Below are positions 45,601 to 54,318 of a stretch of 64,000 bases of DNA, in pieces (the stretch's first letter is position 1; each line of letters opens with the position of its first letter). A program made the translations under genes and the position numbers. Under the pieces are notes generated by a model. The model was not told the DNA's origin. It searched no databases and saw nothing but the letters and a program-made list of their open reading frames with translations. Location of the stretch: NCBI RefSeq assembly GCF_003014535.1, contig NZ_PYGD01000001.1, forward strand, positions 1,625,427 through 1,689,426. Reading direction: 5' to 3'. Source of the stretch: Taibaiella chishuiensis (GTDB taxonomy: Bacteria > Bacteroidota > Bacteroidia > Chitinophagales > Chitinophagaceae).

Positions 45601-48600
45601 CTGCTCCGCGGATCATCAACAGCACCGTGAGCCTTAACTATGCTGGTATGAATGGTGGCGGTATTTACGATACCCTGGCTTCGGCATGTTATATTTATAA
45701 ATCAGAGATCAGGGGAAATAAAGCGGCCAATAACGGCGGTGGTTTATACAACCACAGTTCCCCGGCCCAGATCATCAATTCTCTGTTCAGCGGTAACAGT
45801 GTAAATGTAAATGGTGGCGCTATCTGTAACGTAAGTTCTACACCGGTGATCACCAATACGACGATTGCCGGCAACTATGCCACCAGCCTGGGTGGTGGTA
45901 TCATCAACCTGTCAGCCTCCCATGCCGTAATTAAAAACTCGGTTGTTTATGGCAACAACTCCCCTATCACCAATGTGGCATCGACTCCGTCGGTAAGCTA
46001 TTCCCTGGTCCAGGGTGGAGCTTATGCCGGTTCTAATAACAATATCAACCAGGATCCGCTGTTCTCCGGTCCGGTTACGGCTTCGCTTACGGCGACTGCA
46101 GAAGGGGTTTATCACCTGCTGGCCGGAAGCCCGGCTATTAATGCCGGCGATACCACAGGCCTGAGCCAGGTCCTGCCGGCTACCGACCTGGGATCCATTA
46201 CCCGTATCCTGGGTAGCGGTATCGATATGGGCGCTTATGAATATGTAAGGGCGCTGTATGTAGACAGCTCGATTGCAACACCGGGACCTGGTTCGAGCTG
46301 GAATACGGCCTTTAGGTACCTGTCTGATGCAACGGATGCTTCGCGGTACAGGGTTTCTGTAGACACGATTTATGTGGCCCGGGGTACCTATTATCCTACG
46401 GCTATACCGCAGTCCCGTAACCGCGATTCGGCCTTTATCTTTACCCGCAGCAAACTGGCGGTATGGGGCGGATACCCCGCAGGTGGCGGGGCCAGGGACC
46501 TGGTTGCCAACCCTACCGTACTGAGCGGTGATATCGGCAATGTAAACGATACCGCAGATAACGCTTTCCATGTGGTGATCTGCGTAGGTAAAAACGATCC
46601 GGAAGGACTCGATTCGACCCTGGTCTTTGACGGCTTGCGCATCAGCAATGGTAATGCCAATGCCCCGACCTATTCGTCTGCCTATTTTATTATTGTAAAT
46701 ACCCGTACGATCACCAAGAACAGGGCCGGTGGCATGTACAACCTCTTTGCCTCCCCGACCATCAGCAATGTTTCCTTTACGAACAACTATGCTTACGAGG
46801 AAGCCGGGGCCATGTATGACAGTGTTTCCAGCCCTATAGTAAGAAATAGTAGTTTCCGTTTTAACGCAACAACAGGCGCCGGCCCCATAACGGGTGTCGG
46901 TGGTGCGATCAGCAATGTGGCCTATTCTTCGCCCACGTTTACGAATGTGGTCATCAGCGATAACATTGCGGCGGGTAATGGCGGTGGTATGGCCAACAAC
47001 GTGTCCATGCCGCGCATTACCAATGCTACCTTCGAAAGAAATAAATCTGCTGCGAGCGGTGGCGCAATGTATAACTACAGCACTTTTGCTACTTCTAGGA
47101 TTGCAGATTCCCGCATGACGGGCAATACGGCGCAGAATAGCGGTGGGGCGATCTACAATTTCAATGATATCTCCATGGTTATCGACAATTGTACCCTCAA
47201 CCAGAATACGGCTACTACCGGTGATGGCGGTGCGATTTCGAACTACTCTTCCACGACCAAGGTCTTCAGGTCGAGGATCAGCGGTAACCGTACCCTCGGT
47301 ACATCGAGGGGTGGCGCCATTTACAGCTATCAGGGTTCGCCCCTGATCATCAATTGCGTGATCTCCGGTAACAAGAGTGAGGTAGCTGGTGCGGCCATCT
47401 TTAACAGTGCGGCATCTGCTACGATCGTCAATACGGTGATCAGTGGTAATTCGAGTGGCACCGGCACTGTATTGTATACCCAGTCCGGTTCCGGCACTGC
47501 ACCTAAAATCAAAAACAGTATCATCTATGGTAACAGCGGTGGTATCAGCGGTGTCAATTCAACCAACATCGCCAACTCGATTGTACAGGGTAGCGGTGGT
47601 AGCGGCAGCTGGAATGCCGGCGCCGGTGTTAACGGCGGCGGTAACCTCGACGTGGTTCCGAACTTCGTACAACCACGCAGTTATACCAGCGCCCCGGATA
47701 CAGCAGGTATCTACAGCATTACTACCTGTAGCCGCGCAGTGAATGCCGGCGATACAGCCGGTATCGGTCAGTATCTCTTCAGCGGTTTGGATATAGCGGG
47801 TAATCCGCGTTTCAAAGGTGCCATCGATATGGGCGCCTACGAGATCGATTCCCTGGATGTAACTACCATGCTCACCCCCGAACTGCCGGGTACCTATGTC
47901 AGCAACCGGATTTTCCGTCGCGATACGCTGATCCATTTCTGTAACTGCGATAGCAATAAACTGCTGCTCACCCTCGATACCACGGGTACCGGTGCGAAAA
48001 TCAACCCGACAGGCGCCAGCCTGAAGATCGGCTCTGCGATTGCCTCCTACTACCAGATGGGTGATGGCTTCGTTACCGATCCTGCCGGTACTATCCTGTT
48101 CAACAGGGAATGGTCGGTATTGCCCTTGGTCCAGCCTTCTACCCCGGTTACTACTTATTTCTATTATACCGATAATGACTTCAATAGCGTAAATGCCGCA
48201 CTGAACAGCCTTTCTATGCCGCCCCTGTTGTCTGATACACAAATGTATTTCTATAAGGTTACCGATCCGGCCCTCGGACAGTTCCCTTCGGTATACAACA
48301 TCGGTGTTAACCAGGTACAGATCATCAACCACGGTTCTGCCCCGGCAGTAAATGCCTGGATCGGCGGTTATCATGGTTTGAATAAATATGCGAAATTCAA
48401 AGTGGCCAGCTTCTCCGGTGGTGGTGGCGGTTCGGGTGCAGGTGGCGGTACGCCGCTGGCTATCCAGCTGTTCGCTTTCGGTGGCGAAGCCAAAGGCAGC
48501 TATAACCAGCTGAACTGGGAAACTTCATCCGACGTGAAAACATGGACCTTAAGCCGTAGTAACGACGGCTCCCGTTTCGAACAACTGGCGCAGGGCCTTG

Positions 48601-48953
48601 GTTACAGCACCGGTTTCCGCGACGAAAACCCGCTTGGCGGAACAGGTTACTACCAGCTTAAGATCACCGACATTGCAGGACGTTCCCTGCTCAGCAAGGT
48701 GGTGCCGATCAGCAGGAAAGCAGCTACAGGCGGCGTAACCCTGTACCCGGTTCCGGCTACACAGCGTATTACCCTGCATTGTACCAATGACCAGCTGCTG
48801 GGTAAAACCGTTTATATCTTTGATAATACCGGTAAAACGATCCGCAGCTTTATCCTGGAACAGGAAGGAAGCGTGGACGTGAGCGGACTGGCTGCAGGCG
48901 TTTACCTGATCCAGTTGCCGGATGGTACTTCAATGAAAATGATCAAACAGTAA
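42633..48953 (+). CDS. Giant four-module beta-helix surface protein with T9SS tail
   Basis: A 2106-residue exported protein: signal peptide (MKKNLVFLAVLAGMLLHAQQ), then four homologous modules beginning YVDSxAT and WxNAFxxLSxAT (DNA 42714, 43878, 45042, 46257). Each module has DTIxVAKGTYYPTG, SAFxFTRxNLAxxGGYPxGG, a right-handed beta-helix part with GGMYNxxASPxIxN repeats, and an end NAGDTxGxSQYLPATD/DIGAYE, as in choice-of-anchor Q proteins. After about residue 1740 come non-repeat beta domains, a Gly-rich linker (SGGGGGSGAGGG) and a Por-type sorting tail (LYPVPATQRITLHC, GLAAGVYLIQLPDG). Likely adhesin or polymer-binding surface protein exported by T9SS. The fourth module is longer. Confidence 0.93.
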   Translation: MKKNLVFLAVLAGMLLHAQQGKAQNKWYVDSAATGANNGTSWVNAFRYLSDATHAARSSSTSDTIFVAKGTYYATGPQSGTNRDTAFIFTRGNLAVLAGYPTGGGTVRNAKANPVILSANIGLPESEYDNGNRVVVVTGSSGTPIGNSLVFDGLRLQEARTNYPEGATMINNQYIKRNHGGWYNRYASPTILNTTISSNKGIGVGGMYNIYASPVITNTMINGNEGNTGGMLNDSASSPVMTNMLIAGNVAYYTYGGVYSRYGSSPVITNTTIASNYGVGLANFAANPVIRNSIIYGNSQAAGITNVTGAVSAPVISNSIVQGSGGSAAWLAAMGTDAGNNLDANPLLLNAPAPTGNGTTAGNFRITTGSPAINAGSLSGVTAYLPATDIAGAPRVQDGTIDIGAYEFTPPEHIVYVDSSATSGNNTGLDWANAFTTLSTALNVVASSYNYIDTILVAKGTYYPTGAQNGTNRDSAFFITRSNLAIVGGYPTGGGVRDWKNNRTLLSGDIGTAGTKTDNSYHVVVAAGTSTNTLQSVILDGVTISNAYSNNTSTGSKLVNGQPISRYTGGGMHNVYANPKIVNSLIVFNESYLGAGMYNRRAAPWISNVAIKANSAAYSGAAMYNDSLSSPLIVNTVMNSNEGLYAAIYNRFATLRLFNSSLSDYPSIIILNTNYSDVLVQNSIIYEGYTTIDNSSNLGSCLVRNSIVKGSGGSAAWVAARGTDGGNNLDVDPNFVIPMSTATGPIDTRGNLQIHPGSPAMNAGDTTGISQYLPATDNWGNARIYDGIIDIGAFEVVAPNHVIYVDSTATSGANNGTSWSNAFRQLSWATQYARFFPGIDTILIAKGNYYPTGAQSATNRDSAFVFTRGNLALVGGYPNGGGTRDTRAYPVILNGNIGAAANQADNSYHVIAAVGQSGSPIDTTLIFDGLTVTGGYANNTAGAYVLNGATLSQGNGAGAYNHYASPKFVSVKMEKDTAMGKGGGIYNYSAAPRIINSTVSLNYAGMNGGGIYDTLASACYIYKSEIRGNKAANNGGGLYNHSSPAQIINSLFSGNSVNVNGGAICNVSSTPVITNTTIAGNYATSLGGGIINLSASHAVIKNSVVYGNNSPITNVASTPSVSYSLVQGGAYAGSNNNINQDPLFSGPVTASLTATAEGVYHLLAGSPAINAGDTTGLSQVLPATDLGSITRILGSGIDMGAYEYVRALYVDSSIATPGPGSSWNTAFRYLSDATDASRYRVSVDTIYVARGTYYPTAIPQSRNRDSAFIFTRSKLAVWGGYPAGGGARDLVANPTVLSGDIGNVNDTADNAFHVVICVGKNDPEGLDSTLVFDGLRISNGNANAPTYSSAYFIIVNTRTITKNRAGGMYNLFASPTISNVSFTNNYAYEEAGAMYDSVSSPIVRNSSFRFNATTGAGPITGVGGAISNVAYSSPTFTNVVISDNIAAGNGGGMANNVSMPRITNATFERNKSAASGGAMYNYSTFATSRIADSRMTGNTAQNSGGAIYNFNDISMVIDNCTLNQNTATTGDGGAISNYSSTTKVFRSRISGNRTLGTSRGGAIYSYQGSPLIINCVISGNKSEVAGAAIFNSAASATIVNTVISGNSSGTGTVLYTQSGSGTAPKIKNSIIYGNSGGISGVNSTNIANSIVQGSGGSGSWNAGAGVNGGGNLDVVPNFVQPRSYTSAPDTAGIYSITTCSRAVNAGDTAGIGQYLFSGLDIAGNPRFKGAIDMGAYEIDSLDVTTMLTPELPGTYVSNRIFRRDTLIHFCNCDSNKLLLTLDTTGTGAKINPTGASLKIGSAIASYYQMGDGFVTDPAGTILFNREWSVLPLVQPSTPVTTYFYYTDNDFNSVNAALNSLSMPPLLSDTQMYFYKVTDPALGQFPSVYNIGVNQVQIINHGSAPAVNAWIGGYHGLNKYAKFKVASFSGGGGGSGAGGGTPLAIQLFAFGGEAKGSYNQLNWETSSDVKTWTLSRSNDGSRFEQLAQGLGYSTGFRDENPLGGTGYYQLKITDIAGRSLLSKVVPISRKAATGGVTLYPVPATQRITLHCTNDQLLGKTVYIFDNTGKTIRSFILEQEGSVDVSGLAAGVYLIQLPDGTSMKMIKQ
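42714..47849 (+). repeat. Four intragenic modules of about 1.2 kb
   Basis: Module starts at 42714, 43878, 45042 and 46257 give spacings of 1164, 1164 and 1215 bp; the fourth extends about 1590 bp through additional beta-helix turns. The conserved parts are the module heads and tails; helix parts are more variable. Confidence 0.85.
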
Positions 48954-48974
48954 GTACACAAACGCTTGATACGA

Positions 48975-49007
48975 GAAAGGCCGCAATATTGCGGCCTTTC
49001 TTTTTTT
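48975..49007 (+). terminator. Strong terminator of the giant protein gene
   Basis: GAAAGGCCGCAAT/ATTGCGGCCTTTC forms a perfect 26-base palindrome (48975-49000) followed by a run of seven T. Confidence 0.95.
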
Positions 49008-49038
49008 ATGACGGGTAATGTGTCGTTGTAGTATTGCT

Positions 49039-49602
49039 TTAATCCAGGTCTTTTAAGGCCCGGTTAAGACTGCGCAGGGTAACGCCGAGATAGGCCGCCA
49101 TATCTTCTTTGGAAATGGAAATCTCCTGCCGTTCCTGTAGTTCCAGTATCTTGCTCAGGCCATGCCCGATGGTATACAACTGTTGCGACGAAGACCGGCT
49201 GCTGGTATTGATGATCCGTTCGGCCAGCGCGTTCAATAACATATGGTTCAGGTGCAGGTCCTTTTCCAACATGCCTTTGAAAAAGGGCAGGTTCAGTGCA
49301 TAGGCCTGTACATCCGATACGGCGGCCACATTACAGAGGCAGGGTATGGTGCGTAAAGCTTCCAGCTCGCCCAGGATCTCGCCTTCGCTCAAAAATTCCA
49401 GGATATATTCTTTCCCGTTGTCTTCGCTGAAATAACATTTGGTAACGCCTTCTTTTACGATAAACACCTTGATGGGGTCCTGGCCCTGTGCGAATAGCAA
49501 TTCGCCTTTGCGGAAGGTCTTCATGACGATGTCCTCCTTGCGGGGCATGGCATCGTACAGGCGTTCGATATACGATAAAAACGAGGGGTTCTTGCGTAAC
49601 AT
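49039..49602 (-). CDS. Crp/Fnr family transcriptional regulator
   Basis: A 187-residue regulator: cyclic-nucleotide-binding-type beta-roll (about 20-110: FRKGELLFAQGQDPIKVFIV, LSEGEILGELEAL) and C-terminal HTH (ISISKEDMAAYLGVTLRSLN split). The ATG at 49602 (MLRKNPSF) matches the family; the longer frame from 49806 would cross into the divergent HAD gene. No Cys cluster of Fnr type is present, so the signal is unknown. Divergent from the HAD/CAT operon 81 bp away, which it may control. Confidence 0.9.
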   Translation of the reverse strand: MLRKNPSFLSYIERLYDAMPRKEDIVMKTFRKGELLFAQGQDPIKVFIVKEGVTKCYFSEDNGKEYILEFLSEGEILGELEALRTIPCLCNVAAVSDVQAYALNLPFFKGMLEKDLHLNHMLLNALAERIINTSSRSSSQQLYTIGHGLSKILELQERQEISISKEDMAAYLGVTLRSLNRALKDLD

Positions 49603-49683
49603 ATCTGTTTGTTGCGGGACAAATGTCCTTTTAATTTGCGGGCAGAGGTCCGAGCTTTGCTCCCGGAAAATACAAAAGTAACC

Positions 49684-50379
49684 ATGAACACTGAAATTAA
49701 AACGATCGCATTTGATGCAGATGATACCCTGTGGGATAATGAACCTTATTTCCGGGAGGCGGAAGACCGCTTCTGCGCCTTGCTGGAGGACTACCTGCCG
49801 CATCACTCTGTATCGCAGGAGCTCTATAAGACCGAATTGCAGAATCTATCGCTGTATGGCTACGGCATCAAAGGCTTTATGCTGAGTATGATCGAAACCA
49901 TCTGCCGCGTATCGGCAGGCACAGCCAGCCTGCAAGGGGTACAGGCGGCAATACAGCTGGGGCAGGATATGCTGCGGCAACCCGTAGTATTGCTTGATGG
50001 GGTAGAGCAAGTGCTGGGCACGCTGAAGGGTAAATACAGGTTGGTAATGGCCACCAAAGGCGACCTGCTCGACCAGGAACGTAAGTTGAAACAATCGGGA
50101 CTGCAGGACTACTTTCATCATATTGAAATTATGAGCGACAAACAGGTGGCCGATTATCGTAAACTGCTCCGGCATCTCGATTGCAACCCGGGCCAATTCC
50201 TCATGCTGGGCAATTCCATTAAATCGGATGTATTGCCGGTGCTCGAGCTCGGAGGTTTCGCGGCACATATCCCGTATCATACCACCTGGGTGCACGAACA
50301 GTATGAACACAGCCTGGAACACCCGCACTTTTTACAATTAAATACCATTACGGACCTTCTTCCATATTTATCCTTATGA
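49684..50379 (+). CDS. HAD family hydrolase
   Basis: A 231-residue cytoplasmic phosphatase-like enzyme. Motif I is IAFDADDTLW (DxDxT with nucleophile and acid Asp), motif II MATKGDLL, motif III Lys in YRKLLRHL and motif IV MLGNSIKSDVLP. A helical cap lies between motifs I and II. The DNTLWD-like ADDTLWDNEPYF resembles HAD subfamily IA enzymes. Substrate unknown. The start at 49684 follows immediately after a short leader; the gene overlaps the CAT-like gene by four bases, so they are translated together. Confidence 0.9.
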   Translation: MNTEIKTIAFDADDTLWDNEPYFREAEDRFCALLEDYLPHHSVSQELYKTELQNLSLYGYGIKGFMLSMIETICRVSAGTASLQGVQAAIQLGQDMLRQPVVLLDGVEQVLGTLKGKYRLVMATKGDLLDQERKLKQSGLQDYFHHIEIMSDKQVADYRKLLRHLDCNPGQFLMLGNSIKSDVLPVLELGGFAAHIPYHTTWVHEQYEHSLEHPHFLQLNTITDLLPYLSL

Positions 50380-51011
50380 AACAGATCATAGACCAGGCAA
50401 CCTGGGTAAGACGCGATCATTTTGCTTTCTTTTCCCGTTTCGAAGAACCTTTTTTCGGCGTAACGATCGCGATCGATTGTACCGAAGCATATGCATATGC
50501 CAAAGCGGAGGGGTATTCCTTCTTCCTGTTGTACCTCTACCGCGCTTTAAGGGCAGCCAACAGCATACCGGAGTTCCGCTATCGTATTGCGGACGACGAT
50601 GTGGTGTTGTTCGATGAAGTACATGCATCGCCTACCATCAACCGGCCCGACGGCAGCTTCGGTTTTGCCTATATGGACTACCATAAAGACGAAACTGTTT
50701 TCCGCGCGGCGGCGCAAAGCGAGGTGGCGCGCGTACAACAGGAAGCAGGGCTGGTGCCGGGTACAGCAGGACAGGACATGATTCATTTTTCCGCCATTCC
50801 CTGGCTCGACTTTACGGCCCTGTCGCATGCGCGTAGCTTCAGTTTCCGCGACAGTTGTCCCAAGATCAGTTTCGGCAAAATGACGGAGCGGGAGGGGCGC
50901 AAAACCATGCCGGTGTCCGTACACGGACATCATGGCCTGATGGATGGTTATCATATCGGCTTATTTGCCGACCGGTTTCAGCAGTATATGACCCGGCCCG
51001 CGCAGTTGTAA
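50376..51011 (+). CDS. Chloramphenicol acetyltransferase-like protein
   Basis: A 211-residue acyl-CoA transferase of the classical CAT fold (trimeric). The catalytic histidine motif HHGLMDGYH is intact, with SFGKM and PVSVHGHHG before it, and the N-terminal RRDHFAFFSRFEEPFFGVT is typical. Length matches the family. Many chromosomal CAT-like proteins do not inactivate chloramphenicol, and the coupling (four-base overlap) with a HAD hydrolase suggests a metabolic substrate. Resistance is possible but not supported by context. Confidence 0.87.
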   Translation: MKQIIDQATWVRRDHFAFFSRFEEPFFGVTIAIDCTEAYAYAKAEGYSFFLLYLYRALRAANSIPEFRYRIADDDVVLFDEVHASPTINRPDGSFGFAYMDYHKDETVFRAAAQSEVARVQQEAGLVPGTAGQDMIHFSAIPWLDFTALSHARSFSFRDSCPKISFGKMTEREGRKTMPVSVHGHHGLMDGYHIGLFADRFQQYMTRPAQL

Positions 51012-51091
51012 CCTGTAGGAGAAGAGGTTAAGGCGGGGTAAGGCCGGGAAAATACGCGTTTTCACGTATGGTACAGGGCCCGGTAATCAGG

Positions 51092-51099
51092 TACTTTTG
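51092..51099 (+). promoter_or_regulatory. Promoter of the S74 adhesin gene
   Basis: TACTTTTG matches TAnnTTTG. Start near 51106 supports the ATG at 51135, which begins the signal peptide. Confidence 0.6.
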
Positions 51100-51134
51100 T
51101 GGCAGCATTTTTAATGAAACCAAAAATTACTGCT

Positions 51135-52658
51135 ATGAAAAAATATATACTGTTTGCCTTATGTGCTGTACTGGGTGCCGGGCCTGCATTAGCGCAGGGC
51201 ATTGCCGTTAACGGGGATGGCGCCGACCCGGATGCCAGCGCTATGCTGGATGTAAAGAGTACCACCAAAGGTTTCCTCGCACCGCGTATGACGCTTGCGC
51301 AACGCGATGCTATCGCCGCGCCGGCTACCGGGCTGATTATTTACCAGACCGACGGCGTAACGGGTTTTTACTTTTACAATGCAGGCTGGAAGCCGGTTGC
51401 AGATCATCTCGGCAATCACATCGCCACGCAGAACATCCAGTTAAACGGTAACCGCCTGACCAATAATGCGGATACTTCGATAGGCCTGAGCCTTAATAAC
51501 CGGGGCGCGCTCCGGCTCCGGGCTAAGCCCATATCGGTCATCCCGGCCGATACTGTGGCCAAAGATAATTTCGTACTAGGCAGCGATGGCAGCCTGCTGG
51601 CTATGGGTAAATATTTGACCGGACCTATGCCGGCAACCGGTCCGGGTATGCGGTTTATGTGGTACCCGGCCAAAGGCGCCATACGCTCCGGTAATGCAAC
51701 TGGTACGGAATGGGATTCATTAAATATAAAAGACTATTCCGTTGCGATGGGCAACCAGGTAACCGCCAGTGGATACGGCGCTTTTGCCATGGGCGACCAG
51801 GTAACCGTAAGCAGTACTGTGGGCACGGGCTTCGGATCTGCGGTACGGGTAACAGGCACGGCTGCCTTCTCGGCCGGAGCCAGTAATGTGGCCGGCGGGT
51901 TTTGTTCTACAGTGATCGGTTATACGGATTCGGCCATGGGGCAGGGTTGTGTTGCCCTGGGTTACCGTATGCTGGCAGCTCAAGACTATTCAGTAGCTAT
52001 TGGATACCGGGGCAGGGCTATTCATGAAGGTTCCCTGGTACTTTCCGATGCCTCCAGTCTCAGCGCTACGTTATCCTCCTATACCACATCCTCCGCCAAC
52101 AACCAGTTTACTTCCCGGTATGCGGGCGGCTACCGTTTGTTTACCAACGATGACATGACCGTAGGCGTATCGCTTACGCCAAGTGATAATTCCTGGAATA
52201 TTATCTCCGACTCTACTAAAAAAGAGCGTTACCTGAAAGCTGATGGGGAAGCCATGCTGGTAAAACTGCGGGGCATGCGCCTCGGCTCCTGGAATTATAA
52301 AAGCAGTCCTGCTATGCGCCACTACGGGCCTATGGCCCAGGAGTTCTATGCCGCGTATGGAAAAGATGCTTATGGCACGATCGGCAACGATACCACCATT
52401 AACCAGGCCAACCTGGAAGGTGCGATGATGATCATGATCAAAGCGCTGGAAACCCGTACTGCGGACCAGGCCAGCGAGATCGCCCGCCTGAAGGCAAAAA
52501 ACGAGACCCTTACGGCACAGCTTGCCGAAGCGGGCAACATAAAAGAAGAATGGCAGGTATTAATGGATCTGCTGCGCCAGCAGGAAGCCACCCGGTCGCT
52601 TCCCGAAAAGATCGGCGCTGTATTGGAGGCCAGGAAAAATACCGTAGCAGGCCGCTAA
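51135..52658 (+). CDS. Surface protein with head repeats and Peptidase_S74 chaperone tail
   Basis: A 507-residue exported protein. Signal peptide [21 protein letters not shown] split at AQ; residues 25-100 carry the [19 protein letters not shown] motif typical of Bacteroidota fibre-like proteins; residues about 205-320 have YadA-type head repeats (A-x-G-x-x-x-V-x-A-x-G, e.g. [21 protein letters not shown]); about 355-440 is the S74 intramolecular chaperone domain ([33 protein letters not shown]); the C-terminus is a coiled coil ([14 protein letters not shown]). S74 cleaves itself in phage tail spikes; here the protein is likely a trimeric surface adhesin. It is 40 bp upstream of a T9SS protein. 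Confidence 0.87.
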   Translation: MKKYILFALCAVLGAGPALAQGIAVNGDGADPDASAMLDVKSTTKGFLAPRMTLAQRDAIAAPATGLIIYQTDGVTGFYFYNAGWKPVADHLGNHIATQNIQLNGNRLTNNADTSIGLSLNNRGALRLRAKPISVIPADTVAKDNFVLGSDGSLLAMGKYLTGPMPATGPGMRFMWYPAKGAIRSGNATGTEWDSLNIKDYSVAMGNQVTASGYGAFAMGDQVTVSSTVGTGFGSAVRVTGTAAFSAGASNVAGGFCSTVIGYTDSAMGQGCVALGYRMLAAQDYSVAIGYRGRAIHEGSLVLSDASSLSATLSSYTTSSANNQFTSRYAGGYRLFTNDDMTVGVSLTPSDNSWNIISDSTKKERYLKADGEAMLVKLRGMRLGSWNYKSSPAMRHYGPMAQEFYAAYGKDAYGTIGNDTTINQANLEGAMMIMIKALETRTADQASEIARLKAKNETLTAQLAEAGNIKEEWQVLMDLLRQQEATRSLPEKIGAVLEARKNTVAGR

Positions 52659-52698
52659 GCCCGTGACAGTATATTTTTTCTTCTTTAAAACAGATACC

Positions 52699-54060
52699 AT
52701 GAACCGAATTATTTTCTATACCCTGCTGGGATCGCTGTTTGCCGCGCAGTACGGCTTTGCCCAGGGCATCAAGATCATGCCCGGCACCACCTTTAAACTC
52801 ACCGGCGGCAGTTATAACCTGGTGCTGGCCAACGGCGCCCATTTTGAAAATAACAGCCCGGTACAAACCGGCAACCTGGTGCTGAAAGCTACCGGCGCCG
52901 GCACCAGCCAGATCCGGGGCAGCGCTCCCTTAAGTGTGGCCCAGGTGCGCCTGGACAAGACGGCCGGGCAACAGTTGGTACTACAGAAAAACCTGGATGT
53001 ACGGCAAGGTGTTTACTTCAACAGTGGCCTGCTTGATCTTAATGGTTTCGACCTGGTGCTGGCCGATACGGCCCTGCTGGTCAACGAAACCAATGCCAGC
53101 CGTATCACCGGCAATGCAGGCGCAGTACAGATCACCCAAAACCTGGATGCACCCCTGGCCGAGAATCCGGGCAACCTGGGCCTGGTTATTACCTCTGCCG
53201 CCAATTGGGGCAGCACCCAGGTACGGCGCAGTCATAAAAACAATACCAACCCCGGTGGTGGCGGAGCCAGCGTTGGGCGCAACTTCCGGGTTACACCGGC
53301 CAACAACAGCGGCCTGAGCGCTTTCCTGCGTATGTATTATCTCGATGCCGAACTCAATGGGCTCGATGAAAATACCCTCGAATATTTCCGTTCCGAAGAT
53401 GGCGGTGTGCAATGGAGCAGTATTGGCGCTGCAGGCCGGAATCCCACGCAGAATTTTGTCAATATCAATGGCCTGCAGACTATGGCCATGTTCACCCTGT
53501 CGACCCTGGGCAATCCTTTACCACTGGCTTTTACCGATACGCGTATCTCCTGTGCGGCTAACCGGGTATACCTGGAATGGCGTTACGAAAACCCGGTACA
53601 AGGCGCGTTCTTCCGCGTGGACAAAAGCCGCGACGGCGCCGTCTGGCGCAATGTAGCGGCGCATCTTAAAGTCGAAGCCAGTCCATCTTACCGGTACAGT
53701 TTTACCGACGATACCGAGCCTTATCCTTATTACCGGTTGCAGTATGTTGCCGTTGACGGATCGGTCGCTTATTCGCCCGTAAGCGAAGTCAATTGCCGCG
53801 AATCGGGTTATGCTTTCAAACTGGTACAAAACCCGGTGGGCAGCCAGGTGCGTGTATGGATACAGGGTAAAACCGCAACCACGGTATCGGCGCGTGTTTA
53901 CGACCTGCAGGGACGACTCCTGCTGGAGCGTCCTGCCGAGGCTGTAAATGCCGGTGTGTCGTACCTCAACATCGATGTCTCCAGCCTGGCGGCCGGTGTA
54001 TACCTGTTGCAACTGGGCAATACGAGCGGCGCCTTATGGCAGGTTAAATTTGTAAAATAA
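52699..54060 (+). CDS. Exported protein with T9SS type A sorting domain
   Basis: A 453-residue protein: signal peptide (MNRIIFYTLLGSLFAAQYGFA), a beta-rich region with LVLANGAHFENNSPVQ repeats, a DUF-like region with RNFRVTPANNSGLSAFLRMYYLDAELNG, an Ig-like strand domain (LEWRYENPVQGAFFRVDKS) and a Por_Secre_tail (FKLVQNPVGSQVRVW, VYDLQGRLLLE, SSLAAGVYLLQL). The organisation is that of Bacteroidota T9SS surface proteins. Likely in one transcript with the S74 adhesin and a functional partner of it. No catalytic motif. Confidence 0.88.
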   Translation: MNRIIFYTLLGSLFAAQYGFAQGIKIMPGTTFKLTGGSYNLVLANGAHFENNSPVQTGNLVLKATGAGTSQIRGSAPLSVAQVRLDKTAGQQLVLQKNLDVRQGVYFNSGLLDLNGFDLVLADTALLVNETNASRITGNAGAVQITQNLDAPLAENPGNLGLVITSAANWGSTQVRRSHKNNTNPGGGGASVGRNFRVTPANNSGLSAFLRMYYLDAELNGLDENTLEYFRSEDGGVQWSSIGAAGRNPTQNFVNINGLQTMAMFTLSTLGNPLPLAFTDTRISCAANRVYLEWRYENPVQGAFFRVDKSRDGAVWRNVAAHLKVEASPSYRYSFTDDTEPYPYYRLQYVAVDGSVAYSPVSEVNCRESGYAFKLVQNPVGSQVRVWIQGKTATTVSARVYDLQGRLLLERPAEAVNAGVSYLNIDVSSLAAGVYLLQLGNTSGALWQVKFVK

Positions 54061-54080
54061 AATAGACATAACATTTATCG

Positions 54081-54122
54081 ATAACAACAACAGCAGGCCT
54101 GCCGGTCTGCTGTTGTTGTTAT
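54081..54122 (+). terminator. Terminator with 16-bp perfect stem
   Basis: Left arm 54081-54096 pairs fully with 54107-54122 around a ten-base loop. It ends the adhesin transcript; the right arm is rich in T but no long T-run follows. Confidence 0.75.
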
Positions 54123-54318
54123 GGGCGGGTATTAAGGCTGTGCAACTATTGGCGGGTAACTATAAAACAGCTGTTGCCAGGCCGTGCAGGGAAAAAAACT
54201 TTGTTGTTAGAACGCTGAAAGCCCTGGCGGATAGTACATTACAGCCTGCGGCATTATTTCTTAACATTTACGTAAAACGCAGTTTCTTTCTTTGCAGCTC
54301 GATAGCACAAATTTTTTT

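Noticed and set aside
50376-51011. Acquired antibiotic resistance gene
   Set aside because: No mobile element nearby, codon use as in its neighbours and coupled to a HAD hydrolase; a chromosomal CAT-like enzyme is more likely.
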